Source: SLST01 sp046538735
Lineage (GTDB): Bacteria; Spirochaetota; Spirochaetia; DSM-27196; SLST01
NCBI GenBank assembly: GCA_046538735.1
Contig: JBKHII010000013.1
Coordinates: 1-64,000, forward strand
Direction: 5' to 3'
Length of the DNA stretch: 64,000 nucleotides
The translations under genes and the position numbers were made by a program. Shown piece after piece: positions 8,629 to 18,853 of the stretch. The notes below the pieces were generated by a model, which was given only the letters and a program-made list of their open reading frames with translations, did not search any database and had not been told where the DNA came from. Position 1 is the stretch's first letter. Each line of letters starts with the position of its first letter.

Positions 8629-9669
8629 ATGAGCGATCGCATCAGTGTTGCCGTTCTCGGCGCCACCGGCACAGTCGGACAGAAGTTCATTCGGCTACTC
8701 GAGGGCCACCCGACGTTCGAGGTGATCGAGGTCGTCGCGTCCGAGCGATCGGCAGGCAAACGGTATGCCGACGCCGTCGCATGGAAGCAGGAGACCGCCA
8801 TTCCCGCGGGCGTGACCGATCTCGTGGTCAAGGACCTCAGCGCTCCGCTCACGAGCACGATCCTCTTCTCGGGCCTCGACTCGTCGGTCGCCGGAGAGGC
8901 GGAAACGAACTACGCGGCCGCCGGCCACACGGTGATTTCGAACTCGTCGAACCACAGGATGGACGCGCACGTCCCCCTCATCATCCCGGAGATCAACCCG
9001 GATCACTTCGAGCTGGTCAAGCATCAACCGGGTCCGGGCGCGATCATCACGAACTCGAACTGCTCGTCGATGTTCCTTGCTATGGCGCTTGCTCCGATTC
9101 ACCGGTCGTTCGGCGTGAGACAGGTGCAGGTCTCCACGATGCAGGCGATTTCGGGCGCCGGATACCCGGGCGTCGCGAGCATGGATATCCTCGGAAACGT
9201 GGTTCCCTTCATCAAGAACGAGGAGGAGAAGATGGAGGAGGAGAGCGCCAAGATCCTCGGCACGCTCGCCGGGGATCGCGTGGAACCGGCTCCCTTCGTC
9301 GTGAGCGCGCAGTGTAATCGCGTACCCGTATTCGACGGCCACACGGAGACCGTCTCGTTCAAGCTCGATCGGGAAGCGCCGATCGGCGGAATCAAACGCG
9401 TCCTGCGCGAGTTCCGCGGAATGCCGCAGGAGCGTCGACTCCCGTCTGCGCCCACACAACCGATCGTGGTCTCGGATGCGATCGACCGTCCGCAACCGGC
9501 TCGTGACATCTGGGTAGAGAACGGCATGGCAACGATCGTGGGGAGGCTGCGACCCTGCCCGGTTCTCGACTACAAGATGGTAATCCTCGGGCACAACACC
9601 GTGCGGGGCGCCGCGGGCGCGGCGATCCTCAATGCCGAAGCGTACGTGAGCCTCGGGTATCTGAAGTAG
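8629..9669 (+). CDS. asd: Aspartate-semialdehyde dehydrogenase
   Basis: NADPH-dependent reduction of aspartyl phosphate to aspartate semialdehyde, the second step of lysine/threonine/methionine and diaminopimelate synthesis. It has 346 aa. The dinucleotide-binding loop is VLGATGTVGQ (residues 9-18); the catalytic Cys145 lies in TNSNCSS; the general-base His238 lies in VFDGHTETV. The pattern matches the archaeal/fungal-type Asd rather than the E. coli type. GGAGGAG precedes the ATG. The TAG stop is followed immediately by the ATG of the aspartate kinase gene, so the first two enzymes of the pathway are translationally coupled. Confidence 0.96.
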   Translation: MSDRISVAVLGATGTVGQKFIRLLEGHPTFEVIEVVASERSAGKRYADAVAWKQETAIPAGVTDLVVKDLSAPLTSTILFSGLDSSVAGEAETNYAAAGHTVISNSSNHRMDAHVPLIIPEINPDHFELVKHQPGPGAIITNSNCSSMFLAMALAPIHRSFGVRQVQVSTMQAISGAGYPGVASMDILGNVVPFIKNEEEKMEEESAKILGTLAGDRVEPAPFVVSAQCNRVPVFDGHTETVSFKLDREAPIGGIKRVLREFRGMPQERRLPSAPTQPIVVSDAIDRPQPARDIWVENGMATIVGRLRPCPVLDYKMVILGHNTVRGAAGAAILNAEAYVSLGYLK

Positions 9670-11001
9670 ATGGTCGTCATGAAGTTCGGCGGTTCGAGCG
9701 TTCGAAACGCCGAGATGATCCGCCGTGTCATCGAAATCGCCCGGAGCCGGCTCGATCAGGCTCCCCTGCTCGTCTCTTCGGCGATGGGCAAAACAACCGA
9801 CACGCTGCTCCTGATCGCCGCCAACGCCGAGGCGGGTGATCGCGAGGCGGCGTTCGCGCTCGTTGAGAAGCTCGAACACCATCACACGAAGACCGCCGCC
9901 GAGCTCGTCTCGGACCCGGCGCTGCAGGAAGCGGTCGGAAAGCTCTTCGGCGAGCTGCGAAGCCTGACCCAGGGAATCTACCTCATCCGCGAGTGCAGCC
10001 CCCGCAGTCGCGACGCCGTCCTCTCGTTCGGCGAGCGCCTGTCCACGCTCGTGATCACGGCGGCGGCTCGATCGCACGGCGTGGACGCGGAGCTCCTGGA
10101 CGCCCGGACGCTCATTCAGACCGACGCGGAGTTCGGTGGGGCCGCACCCGATCTGGTCGCCACCACCCGGATGACACGCGAGCGGGTCCGCCCGAGACCG
10201 GACCACCTCTTCGTCACGCAGGGATTCATCGGCTCCACGCCGGACGGGGTCACGACCACGCTCGGCCGGGGCGGCTCGGACTACACGGCAACGATTCTCG
10301 GCGCCGCACTCGACGCCGAGTCGGTCGAGATCTGGACGGATGTGGACGGGATCATGACGAGCGACCCCCGTGTCATCGAGGGAGCGCGCACGATACCGCA
10401 CATCTCGTACGACGAGGCAGCCGAGCTCGCTTACTTCGGGGCGCGCGTCGTTCATCCCGCCACGATTCTGCCGGCGGTGAACCAATCGATCCCGGTCTGG
10501 GTCAAGAACACGTCGGCACCCGGCCGTCCCGGAACGCGGATCCACGCCGATACGGACGGCAGCGGAATCCGCGCGATCGCGTCCAAGAGCGGGATCACGC
10601 TCCTCACGGTCCGGTCGTCGCGCATGCTCAACGCGTACGGGTTCCTGCGAGCGCTCTTCGCCGTCTTCGACCGGCATCGTGTATCGGTCGACCTCGTGGC
10701 GACGAGTGAGGTTTCGGTATCGATGACGGTCGAGCGCGACGTGAATCTCGCGCCGCTCGTGACCGATCTCGAGGAGCTCGGCGAGGTGAGCGTTGAACGC
10801 GAGAAGAGCATCGTCTGCCTCGTCGGTCGTGGTCTGTTCCGTGAGGCCGGCGTCCTCTCGGACGTCTTCGCGGCGATCGACCCGGTTCCGGTTCGCATGA
10901 TCTCGCTCGGCTCGTCGGACATCAACCTGAGCCTCGTCGTCTCCCAGGCGGATACCGATCGAGTGCTTCGTTCGCTCCACGAGCGTCTGTTCAGTCGGTG
11001 A
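9670..11001 (+). CDS. lysC: Aspartate kinase
   Basis: Phosphorylates L-aspartate with ATP, the committed step of the aspartate family pathway. It has 443 aa. The kinase domain shows KFGGSS at the N-terminus, SFGERLST, TTLGRGGSDYTAT (ATP/aspartate site) and WTDVDGIMTSDPR. From about residue 300 a regulatory region with two ACT-like domains follows, so feedback inhibition by an amino acid is expected, though which one cannot be read off. Length and architecture fit the aspartokinase III-like monofunctional group. The start codon abuts the asd stop; a J-domain gene follows after 51 bp. Confidence 0.95.
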   Translation: MVVMKFGGSSVRNAEMIRRVIEIARSRLDQAPLLVSSAMGKTTDTLLLIAANAEAGDREAAFALVEKLEHHHTKTAAELVSDPALQEAVGKLFGELRSLTQGIYLIRECSPRSRDAVLSFGERLSTLVITAAARSHGVDAELLDARTLIQTDAEFGGAAPDLVATTRMTRERVRPRPDHLFVTQGFIGSTPDGVTTTLGRGGSDYTATILGAALDAESVEIWTDVDGIMTSDPRVIEGARTIPHISYDEAAELAYFGARVVHPATILPAVNQSIPVWVKNTSAPGRPGTRIHADTDGSGIRAIASKSGITLLTVRSSRMLNAYGFLRALFAVFDRHRVSVDLVATSEVSVSMTVERDVNLAPLVTDLEELGEVSVEREKSIVCLVGRGLFREAGVLSDVFAAIDPVPVRMISLGSSDINLSLVVSQADTDRVLRSLHERLFSR

Positions 11002-11052
11002 ACAGCTTTTCATCTTCACCGCCATCGACTACAATGCTCTGCAGAGGACGCT

Positions 11053-11490
11053 GTGGATATTTTTGACCGACTTGGGAATCTGTTGCGTACAATCCTCGAC
11101 GACGACGATACGATGCAGGGTTCCGCCGGCGGCTTCCGCGACCCCGACGAGGCGCGAGCCTGGGAAGAGCTCGAAACGTACATGCGGTCGGAGTCCACGA
11201 GCGCCGGAGAGCGGGCCCGCGGAGCAGACGACTTCGCGCGGCGTCCCGGCCCCTCCATGCCCGAATCGCTGAAACGCGACTTCCGAAACCTGGAGGTCGT
11301 GATCGGCGCCCCGCTCACCGAGGTTCGCAGCTCCTATAAGCGGCTCATGGCGGCTTTTCATCCGGATCGGCACTCGGCCGATCCCGAGAAGCTTCGTGCG
11401 GCAACGGAGATCACGAAGAAGCTCAACCAGAGCTATCAGCGCATACGGACCTACTACGAAGGAGAAAGGGCAAGCAACCAATCGACATGA
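11053..11490 (+). CDS. J-domain (DnaJ-like) protein
   Basis: A predicted DnaK co-chaperone fragment protein of 145 aa. The first 70 residues are polar and unassigned. A J-domain then follows (about 78-140) with the invariant His103-Pro104-Asp105 in AAFHPDRHS and the helix IV-like end LNQSYQRIRTYYE. There is no G/F-rich region, zinc centre or client-binding domain, so it is a type III J-protein. It starts with GTG at 11053, preceded by AGAGGA. Its last codons overlap the transferase gene by 4 bases (ATGA), implying coupled translation. Its client is unknown. Confidence 0.85.
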   Translation: MDIFDRLGNLLRTILDDDDTMQGSAGGFRDPDEARAWEELETYMRSESTSAGERARGADDFARRPGPSMPESLKRDFRNLEVVIGAPLTEVRSSYKRLMAAFHPDRHSADPEKLRAATEITKKLNQSYQRIRTYYEGERASNQST

Positions 11491-12590
11491 CACCGCTGCA
11501 ACTGCTCATTATCATCGTTACGGGATTGGCTGTGAACGCCGCGCTGACCCCGATCATCATCTATTTCGCCCATCGATACCGGTGGTACGACGAGCTCGAT
11601 CATCGGAAGATCCACACCGAAGACACTCCTCGTATCGGCGGGATCGGTATTCTCGTCGGCTTTCTTGCGGCGGTCATCGCGGCGCTGATCATGGGCGCGT
11701 CGTCGTCGATGCCGCTGCCGTCTGCCGTGGGTGACGATGCAACGGTCGGCCGGCTCCTCCTCTTCTTCCTCCCCGCGCTCGCCGGCATGACGTTGATGCA
11801 TCTCCTCGGCCTGATCGACGATTTCCGGAATCTTCGTCCCGTGGGCAAGCTCCTCGTTCAGCTCGTTGCGGCCACGCTCGTGACGATCGGTCCGTTCAGA
11901 ATCGAGAACCTCACGATTCCGTTCGTGTGGTACCAGCTTGAGCTGGGGCTCTTCTCGTACCCCGTCACGATTCTCTGGATCGTAGCGGTATCGAACGCCC
12001 TCAACTTCATAGACGGCGTGGACGGTCTCGCCGGGGGCACGGCGGCGATCGCAACGCTGTTCTTCGCGATCATCGCGCTCGTCAGCGGGCACGCGATCAC
12101 GGCGCTTCTCGCCGTGGGCCTCTTCGGCACCACGCTCGGCTTCCTGCTGTACAATGCACCACCGGCGAAGATCTTCATGGGGGACTCGGGGAGCTACCTC
12201 CTCGGCTACGTCCTCTCGGTGTTCCCGCTCATGCTGATCAACGAGACGCGCGTGAGCCTGCATCTGATTCCGTCGGCGACGATTCTCGCGGTGCCGCTCC
12301 TTGATATGGTCACCTCGGTCTTTCGGCGGCTCGCTCGCGGGAAGCATCCCTTCAGCGCCGACCGCGACCATCTCCATCACAAGCTGATGGACCTGGGAAA
12401 CGGCACGTGGCGCATTCTCGCCATCGCGTATGCCGCGTCGGTCTGTCTCGGTGTCGTGGGTGTACTCTGGTACGTGGTGCCGCCGGGGCCGGGAACGATC
12501 ATCGCCGTCGCTGCGTGGGTGGTCCTGATCGCGCTCGTCGTGTTCATGGCTCGAACACGAAGGCGACTGGTCGGAGAGAGCTCCAGGTAG
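11487..12590 (+). CDS. MraY/WecA-family undecaprenyl-phosphate sugar-1-phosphate transferase
   Basis: A polytopic inner-membrane enzyme of 367 aa that moves a sugar-1-phosphate from a UDP-sugar to undecaprenyl phosphate, starting a cell-envelope polymer. Signature motifs are present: DHRKIHTEDTPRIGG in the first cytoplasmic loop, LIDDFRNLRP (Asp pair), NALNFIDGVDGLAGG, KIFMGDSGSYLLG, and the His-rich loop DRDHLHHKLMDLG that marks the WecA/TagO branch (GlcNAc-type) rather than MraY. About ten or eleven hydrophobic helices are visible. It overlaps the J-domain gene by 4 bp and converges on the response-regulator gene. Confidence 0.9.
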   Translation: MTPLQLLIIIVTGLAVNAALTPIIIYFAHRYRWYDELDHRKIHTEDTPRIGGIGILVGFLAAVIAALIMGASSSMPLPSAVGDDATVGRLLLFFLPALAGMTLMHLLGLIDDFRNLRPVGKLLVQLVAATLVTIGPFRIENLTIPFVWYQLELGLFSYPVTILWIVAVSNALNFIDGVDGLAGGTAAIATLFFAIIALVSGHAITALLAVGLFGTTLGFLLYNAPPAKIFMGDSGSYLLGYVLSVFPLMLINETRVSLHLIPSATILAVPLLDMVTSVFRRLARGKHPFSADRDHLHHKLMDLGNGTWRILAIAYAASVCLGVVGVLWYVVPPGPGTIIAVAAWVVLIALVVFMARTRRRLVGESSR

Positions 12591-13929
<1,339 letters not shown>

Positions 13930-13940
<11 letters not shown>

Positions 13941-15105
13941 CCTCGACCCCTTTCCAGCTCAACAGGTGGGTTTCTCGTTGAGGAATCGGGAAGAGAATGC
14001 TGAATGCGCTGCCCTTCCCCTCTTGGCTGACGACCGAGATGTCCCCCATATGCTCCTTCACGATCTTGTAAACGAGCGTCAGTCCGATCCCCGAACCGAA
14101 GTCTTTCGTCGTGAAGTACGGCTCGAAGATCTTGTTCAGCACCTCCTCGCTCATCCCTTCTCCGGTGTCGCTGATCCTCAACAGCACCTCGTCGCCCTGC
14201 TGCCTCGTGGTCACGGTCAGCGTCCCCCCGTTCGGCATCGCAGAAATCGCATTCTTCACGATGTTGAGGACGGCTTGCTTGAGGTACTTCTCGTCTATCC
14301 GAAGAACCGGGAGATCCTCGGCGAACTCCTCCACGATCTCGACGTTCGCTTCATCGAGCTCATAGCGAACGAAGTCGAGCAGGTCCCGGATGATCGGATT
14401 CAGCTCCCGGTCCTCGAGCGTCGTGTTCATGGGACGGACCGCGAAGAGGAAGTCCACGACGATCCTGTTCAGCCGCTCCACCTCCTCGTTGACCACGTCC
14501 ACGAACTCGTGAATCGAATCGGCTCGGTCGTCGTCGATCGCGCCGAGCGCCTTCTGGATGAGCTGCATGTGAATCCCGATGGACCCGAGCGGGTTCTTGA
14601 TCTCGTGCGCGACCCCTGCGGCCAGCGTCGTGAGACTGGCCAGGCTTTCGGCGCGTCGGAGCCGTGCCTCCCGCGCCCGCTTTTCGGAGACATCTTCCAC
14701 ATGGACGATCGTCCCGGAGATCTCGCCCGCTCGCACGAGCGGACTCACGGTGAACGCCAGAATACGCGGCGAGCCCGCCCGCTCCATCGTGAACTCGCGA
14801 TCCACGACCGATTCCTGGTTCAGGAGCGTGTCGTGGATGAACGAGGCGATCTCGTCGTCCGCGATCGCCTCCCACAGCAGCATATCCCCGCCGTCGCGCG
14901 CGGTGAGCGGCACGAGACGTTCGGCGGATTTGTTCACCATGACGAGGAGGTGTTCCTTGTCGGCCACCATGAGCCCGTCGTTCAGCGAGTCGAGAACCGC
15001 CTCCACTCGATCATGCTCGCGCGCCAGGTCGCGGATGAGCATCCGTACCTGTTCCACGTCAAGCTTCTCGAACTTCTTGAGCGCGCGTTCAACGAACTTC
15101 TTCAT
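13930..15105 (-). CDS. Cytoplasmic PAS histidine kinase (NtrB-like)
   Basis: The sensor partner of the overlapping NtrC-type regulator, 391 aa with no membrane segment or signal peptide, so it senses a cytoplasmic cue. A short coiled N-terminus is followed by a PAS domain (about 35-140, VLDSLNDGLMVADKEH), HisKA with phospho-His167 in AAGVAHEIKNPLGSIG, then HATPase_c with N box (NIVKNAISAM), G1 (ISDTGEGM) and G2 (GSGIGLTLVYKI). GAGGT precedes the ATG. It sits 7 bp after holB. Confidence 0.94.
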
Positions 15106-15112
15106 GAGTACC

Positions 15113-16306
15113 TCACGCGGCGCGCCTCATCGTGTAGTACAAGCCTTCGAGCGCTCGCGAGGGCGCAACGTTGTACGATTCCACCCGATCGGAGGCGCGG
15201 TCGAGCTCGGCTCGCCAGACGCCGAGCACCCGTGCCGAGACGCCGCGTCCCGACCGGAGCAGCGAGCGCATGAGATCGCTCAACTCCTCCGCGAAATAGC
15301 GAAATCCCTCGCTCGCTCCGAGCGAGGTGATTGTACCGTCGATCTCCTCCAGCAATGCCGACTCGATCTCCTCGCCGGCGAGGCAGCTCTCGAGGAACCG
15401 CTCGGCAAGCGGACGCAGTCCCTGACCGTCTACCGCGATGAAGTAGTCGCGGATGCTCGGCGGATCAGGAGGCGTATCGCGAAAGATCCGCTCGATGACC
15501 CGCGAGCTCTCCTCGGCGCCTCGCGTGGAGAATCCGTACGCGCGGGCGCGGGAGAGGATCGTGGCCATGACCGCGCCCTTCCGCTGCGTCGTGAGCAGGA
15601 AGTGGACCCCGGGCGGCGGCTCCTCCAGCGTCTTGAGAAGCGCATTGCGCGCCGACTCCTGCAGCCGATCGACGTTCTCGATGATTGCCACCTTCGCGCG
15701 GCCGGAAGCAGCGACATGGGACCAGTGCGACAGCCGCCGAACGAGGTGCACGGGGACTGCGTCCAGCGGCTGCGCCGCCGCGATCTTCTCGCAGAGCGCG
15801 ACAACCGTATCGAGACCCTTGGCGTAGTCGCGGTCGGGCGGGGGCTCGCTACCAGGTAGGTAGGGACCAACTGCCTCGTCAAGCTGCGCGAGCAGCGGCT
15901 CCACCTTCTTGAGCCGAGACTCCTCGCCTTCCCACAGCACCGCATCGAACCGTCGCGTGAGCTTTCGAACCGCACGCTCGAGGAGATAGCGAAGCGGCGC
16001 CCGGGCGTCGCGCTTGAGCGCCGCGGCGGCAACCGCGACTTCTCGCCGGAAGTACCTCCCGCCGAGCAGGAGGGTGTCCGGCTGCAGCAGGTGACGCTGC
16101 TGCGTGCAGCTGCGGCACCCGCAGCGCCAGGGCACGTCGGCGTCCGGGCCGGTGCAGGTCAGCACGCGCGCGAGCTCGAGCGCGGTCGAGCCCTTCCCGG
16201 AGTAGTCGGGGCCGTGAAAGAGAAGCGTCGGCGGCACGATCCCACTTCGAGCCTCGGTCGCGAGTCGTTCTACCACATGATCCTGTCCGATTATGTTCTC
16301 AAACAT
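15113..16306 (-). CDS. holB: DNA polymerase III delta'-like clamp-loader subunit
   Basis: Part of the clamp loader that places the beta sliding clamp on DNA; 397 aa. The AAA+ fold starts MFENIIGQDHVVERL. The P-loop GPDYSGKGS has Gly where Thr/Ser is usual, and the sensor 'SRC' motif reads SRA, so ATPase activity is doubtful, as for E. coli delta'. A zinc-module-like cluster CGCRSC lies near residue 60, and NVDRLQESARNALLKTLEEPP is the typical sensor helix. I chose the ATG at 16306, where the ORF begins to match the family; a longer in-frame extension lies inside cvpA and is spurious. Start and cvpA stop overlap (TGATG). Confidence 0.85.
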   Translation of the reverse strand: MFENIIGQDHVVERLATEARSGIVPPTLLFHGPDYSGKGSTALELARVLTCTGPDADVPWRCGCRSCTQQRHLLQPDTLLLGGRYFRREVAVAAAALKRDARAPLRYLLERAVRKLTRRFDAVLWEGEESRLKKVEPLLAQLDEAVGPYLPGSEPPPDRDYAKGLDTVVALCEKIAAAQPLDAVPVHLVRRLSHWSHVAASGRAKVAIIENVDRLQESARNALLKTLEEPPPGVHFLLTTQRKGAVMATILSRARAYGFSTRGAEESSRVIERIFRDTPPDPPSIRDYFIAVDGQGLRPLAERFLESCLAGEEIESALLEEIDGTITSLGASEGFRYFAEELSDLMRSLLRSGRGVSARVLGVWRAELDRASDRVESYNVAPSRALEGLYYTMRRAA

Positions 16307-16791
16307 CAAATCCGGCCGGTACTCAGAAATTCGGCAACGAAGGGTAGGAACGGCAACATGATTCGGGCAAAGAGGCTTCCGGCGACGATCGCCTCCGGAT
16401 CGAAAAACGGCTGGATCTGAACGAGCATCAGAATGATGAACACGACGATCAATCCTTCCATGATGCCGAGAAAGAACCCGAGCGCGTGGTCGAGTTGATC
16501 CAGGTGGATACGCTCGATGAGTCGGTTGAGGGCGCTCTCGAAGACCTTCACGATGAGATACACGACGAGAAAGAGAACGAGAAACGCAATGACCTGACTC
16601 CAGATCGACGGTCCCATGTGCTCGTCGAGGAGCTGCGCGACCGTACCGCTGAAGAGCACGGCCACGACGATGCCGAGCAAGAGCGCACCGGTGCCGAGCA
16701 ACTCCCTCACGAATCCGCGAATCGCGGCGCGAAACGCGAGAATCACGACCACGATCGTGAACACGATATCTATGCCGGCGAACTCCATCAT
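16306..16791 (-). CDS. cvpA: CvpA family membrane protein
   Basis: A small inner-membrane protein of 161 aa with four hydrophobic helices and the CvpA-type opening DIVFTIVVVILAFRAAIRGF. Family members are linked to envelope homeostasis, and in E. coli to colicin V export; the molecular activity is not established. It overlaps murG by 4 bp and holB by 1 base in the operon murG-cvpA-holB-kinase-regulator. Confidence 0.85.
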   Translation of the reverse strand: MMEFAGIDIVFTIVVVILAFRAAIRGFVRELLGTGALLLGIVVAVLFSGTVAQLLDEHMGPSIWSQVIAFLVLFLVVYLIVKVFESALNRLIERIHLDQLDHALGFFLGIMEGLIVVFIILMLVQIQPFFDPEAIVAGSLFARIMLPFLPFVAEFLSTGRI

Positions 16792-17873
16792 TCCTCCCCT
16801 CGCATGTACGCTGCAATCAGATCGACGATGCGCTCGGTAGCGTCGAGTCGCACGACCGTTCTCGCCCGCGTCCCCATCTCTTCACGCTCACCGGGGTGGT
16901 CGGCGTAGTAGACCAACGCGTCCGTGATCTCGGCCGCGAGCCGCTCCGGATCCGTGAATGCGCGAGCGCCGCCCGCGGCCTCGAACACCGCGGCGTTCCG
17001 CACCTGGTCGCCGCGCGAACCCTCGGAGAGCGGCACGAGCAACATCGGTCGCGAGAGCGCAGCCGCTTCCCACAATGTGGACGCACCCGCGCGACAGACG
17101 AGCATGTCGGCGGCGGCGAGCACGTTGGGAAGCTCCTCCGCGAAGAAAGGCGCGGAAACGTAGCCCGCGTCTCTCCTCCCGTCGAGCGCGTGAGCCCCCG
17201 TCTGGTGCACGATCCGCCACCGCGATTCGACCCGCGGGCGCACGAGTGAGACCAGCTCGTTGATCTGGCGCGCTCCGAGGCTTCCGCCCACGAAGAACAC
17301 GACCGGTCGTTCATCCGCAGCCGAGAAGCCGAGAGCTTCGAGCCCCGCGTCGCGGTGTCCGCGCAGGACATCAGATCGGATCGGGTTTCCCACGACCTGC
17401 ACGCGCTCCCGGATGTTGCGCGGGAAGTAATCCCGCGTAGACTCGTACGGGACGAGCACCCGCTGCGAGAACCGCGCATTGATCCGCGTCGCGAGCCCGG
17501 GATCGGAATCGCTCTCGTGGCTCACCACCGGGACTCCGCACAACCACGCCGCCACGACCGGCGGGACGCTCACGAAGCCTCCCTTTGAAAACAGCACGCG
17601 GGGTCGAAGTCTGCGGATCAGGCGAACCGACCGGGCGACCCCTGCGGCGACCCGAAACACGTCCGAAAGGTTGCGCAGCGAGAGGTACCTCCGCAGCTTG
17701 CCGGTGGGAATACCGTAGAACGCCACCGAGCCGTGCCGGACGATCGACCGCTCCATCCCGCAGGTCCCGCCGACCCATGCAATGTCCGCCTGCGTCCGGT
17801 CGCGGACGCCGTGCGCAACTGCGAGGCCGGGGAAGACGTGACCGCCTGTACCACCACCGGTGAAGAGAACCAA
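16788..17873 (-). CDS. murG: Lipid II synthase MurG (UDP-GlcNAc transferase)
   Basis: Adds GlcNAc to lipid I on the inner face of the membrane to give lipid II, the peptidoglycan precursor. It has 361 aa. GGGTGGHVFPG (residues 6-16) is the glycine-rich acceptor/membrane loop. The GT-B C-domain shows FVGGSLGARQIN, VCRAGASTLWEAA and PLSEGSRGDQVRNA for UDP-GlcNAc binding. Start is TTG at 17873, placed by AGGAGAGAG just upstream; no better in-frame start exists. It is the first gene of a five-gene minus-strand operon, and is isolated from the usual mur/fts cluster. Confidence 0.95.
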   Translation of the reverse strand: MVLFTGGGTGGHVFPGLAVAHGVRDRTQADIAWVGGTCGMERSIVRHGSVAFYGIPTGKLRRYLSLRNLSDVFRVAAGVARSVRLIRRLRPRVLFSKGGFVSVPPVVAAWLCGVPVVSHESDSDPGLATRINARFSQRVLVPYESTRDYFPRNIRERVQVVGNPIRSDVLRGHRDAGLEALGFSAADERPVVFFVGGSLGARQINELVSLVRPRVESRWRIVHQTGAHALDGRRDAGYVSAPFFAEELPNVLAAADMLVCRAGASTLWEAAALSRPMLLVPLSEGSRGDQVRNAAVFEAAGGARAFTDPERLAAEITDALVYYADHPGEREEMGTRARTVVRLDATERIVDLIAAYMRGEE

Positions 17874-17912
17874 CCGACTCTCTCCTGTCTCTTGCTTTCC
17901 GTGCTTTCTTGC

Positions 17913-17928
17913 GATATCTCAAGATATC
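17913..17928. repeat. Perfect 7-bp dyad directly before a start codon
   Basis: GATATCT-CA-AGATATC is a perfect inverted repeat in the 55-bp space between divergent murG and the exported-protein gene. It ends one base before the ATG at 17929. It could be an operator or a translation-blocking hairpin. Confidence 0.5.
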
Positions 17929-18744
17929 ATGCGACATCGAGTAGCGGCAATCTTCGCAGCATTCCTTTTGTTCACCTGTGGTTTCCAACTCGTTGCGGTA
18001 AAGGCAGATACCGACGATCAGATCGCAGCACGGGTAGAGCAGCTACTTCCCGGTCTGACCGCCGCGGAGGTAGCCCGGCTCATCATCGACGGCGAGCTCT
18101 CGATCCCGTACGGGCTCGAACCGGGAAACGAGGTATCCGTGCGGCTGGCCCCGGCCTACGCCCGCCAGATCGAAGGAGAGCTCCGCGAGCTCGACCCCGC
18201 GATCGGCGTGGAGGTGCTCTTCCTCGTGGACGCTCCGGATGTCCCGGACGGTATCACGGTCGAGCTCTTCCGGACGATGCAGTCGGTCAGCACGATGGAG
18301 GGCATCGAATACTATTCGGCGAGTCGAGATCGGATGCGGACGCTCTTCCACGAGTCGTACGTGATCAAGGGCCCGGACGACCGGACCAGACTACCGGATC
18401 CCGAGGTCGACCGCGTTCCGCGGCTCGATCGCCTCCACATCTATCAGCGCGACTCAAGCTTCGGGGAGAACGTGCTCGATCTGACGTACACGACCTCACC
18501 AGAGGCGGCGCGGCTCAGCATGAGAAACCTGACGCAGATGTACTACCTGGGGTTCATTCCGGCGGTGGGCCCGCAGCAGCTTGCGCTCAATCTCGTCGTG
18601 TATCCCTTCGGCGAAAAGCTGCTCTTCTACGGGAACAGTGCCGCCAATCCGATCGCTCTGTTCGGCATGGAGGCACGCGTCCGGCGCAGTTTTCAGAACC
18701 GGCTCGCGGCGCTCTATCGCTGGTTTCTCGAGCAATGGAGCTGA
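17929..18744 (+). CDS. Exported protein of unknown function
   Basis: 271 aa with a clear signal peptide (MRHRVAAIFAAFLLFTCGF, cleavage probably after VAVKA). The mature part has no motif I can assign; the C-terminal third (MYYLGFIPAVGPQQLALNLV, then LLFYGNSAANP) has a lipid-binding or beta-sheet flavour. Start chosen at ATG 17929, where the signal peptide begins; an upstream in-frame GTG at 17860 would add a non-signal leader. There is no Shine-Dalgarno, and a perfect dyad abuts the ATG. It lies divergent from murG and 109 bp before pstS, separated by Pho-box-like repeats, so it is probably outside the Pho regulon. It looks like a spirochaete-restricted family (inference). Confidence 0.8.
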   Translation: MRHRVAAIFAAFLLFTCGFQLVAVKADTDDQIAARVEQLLPGLTAAEVARLIIDGELSIPYGLEPGNEVSVRLAPAYARQIEGELRELDPAIGVEVLFLVDAPDVPDGITVELFRTMQSVSTMEGIEYYSASRDRMRTLFHESYVIKGPDDRTRLPDPEVDRVPRLDRLHIYQRDSSFGENVLDLTYTTSPEAARLSMRNLTQMYYLGFIPAVGPQQLALNLVVYPFGEKLLFYGNSAANPIALFGMEARVRRSFQNRLAALYRWFLEQWS

Positions 18745-18762
18745 CGGTACTCGGCCGGCATC

Positions 18763-18801
18763 CTAACAAGATTCTAATCGATTCCTCACACGGATTTCAC
18801 G
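18763..18801 (+). promoter_or_regulatory. Pho-box-like 11-bp repeats upstream of pstS
   Basis: Four hexamers at exact 11-bp spacing: CTAACA (18763), CTAATC (18774), CTCACA (18785) and TTCACG (18796), ending about 52 bases before the pstS ATG. E. coli Pho boxes are likewise direct repeats of a CTGTCAT-type half-site with 11-bp period. A stronger copy of the same array precedes pstC, which supports PhoB binding. Confidence 0.65.
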
Positions 18802-18853
18802 GGACTCCGGTTTCTTACAGGCAAGAATCATTGCATCCGTAAGGGAGGATCAA

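Noticed and set aside
10996..11021. CGGTGAA/TTCACCG inverted repeat after lysC
   Set aside because: Seven-bp stem with a 12-base loop and no T-run; too weak to call a terminator, and the J-domain gene follows closely.
8695..11025. 776-aa open frame opposite asd and lysC
   Set aside because: Covers two certain enzymes antisense; composition and lack of ribosome binding site mark it as a shadow.
16309..16816. 170-residue upstream extension of the holB frame
   Set aside because: Lies in another frame of cvpA with Arg-rich shadow composition; the family match begins at 16306.
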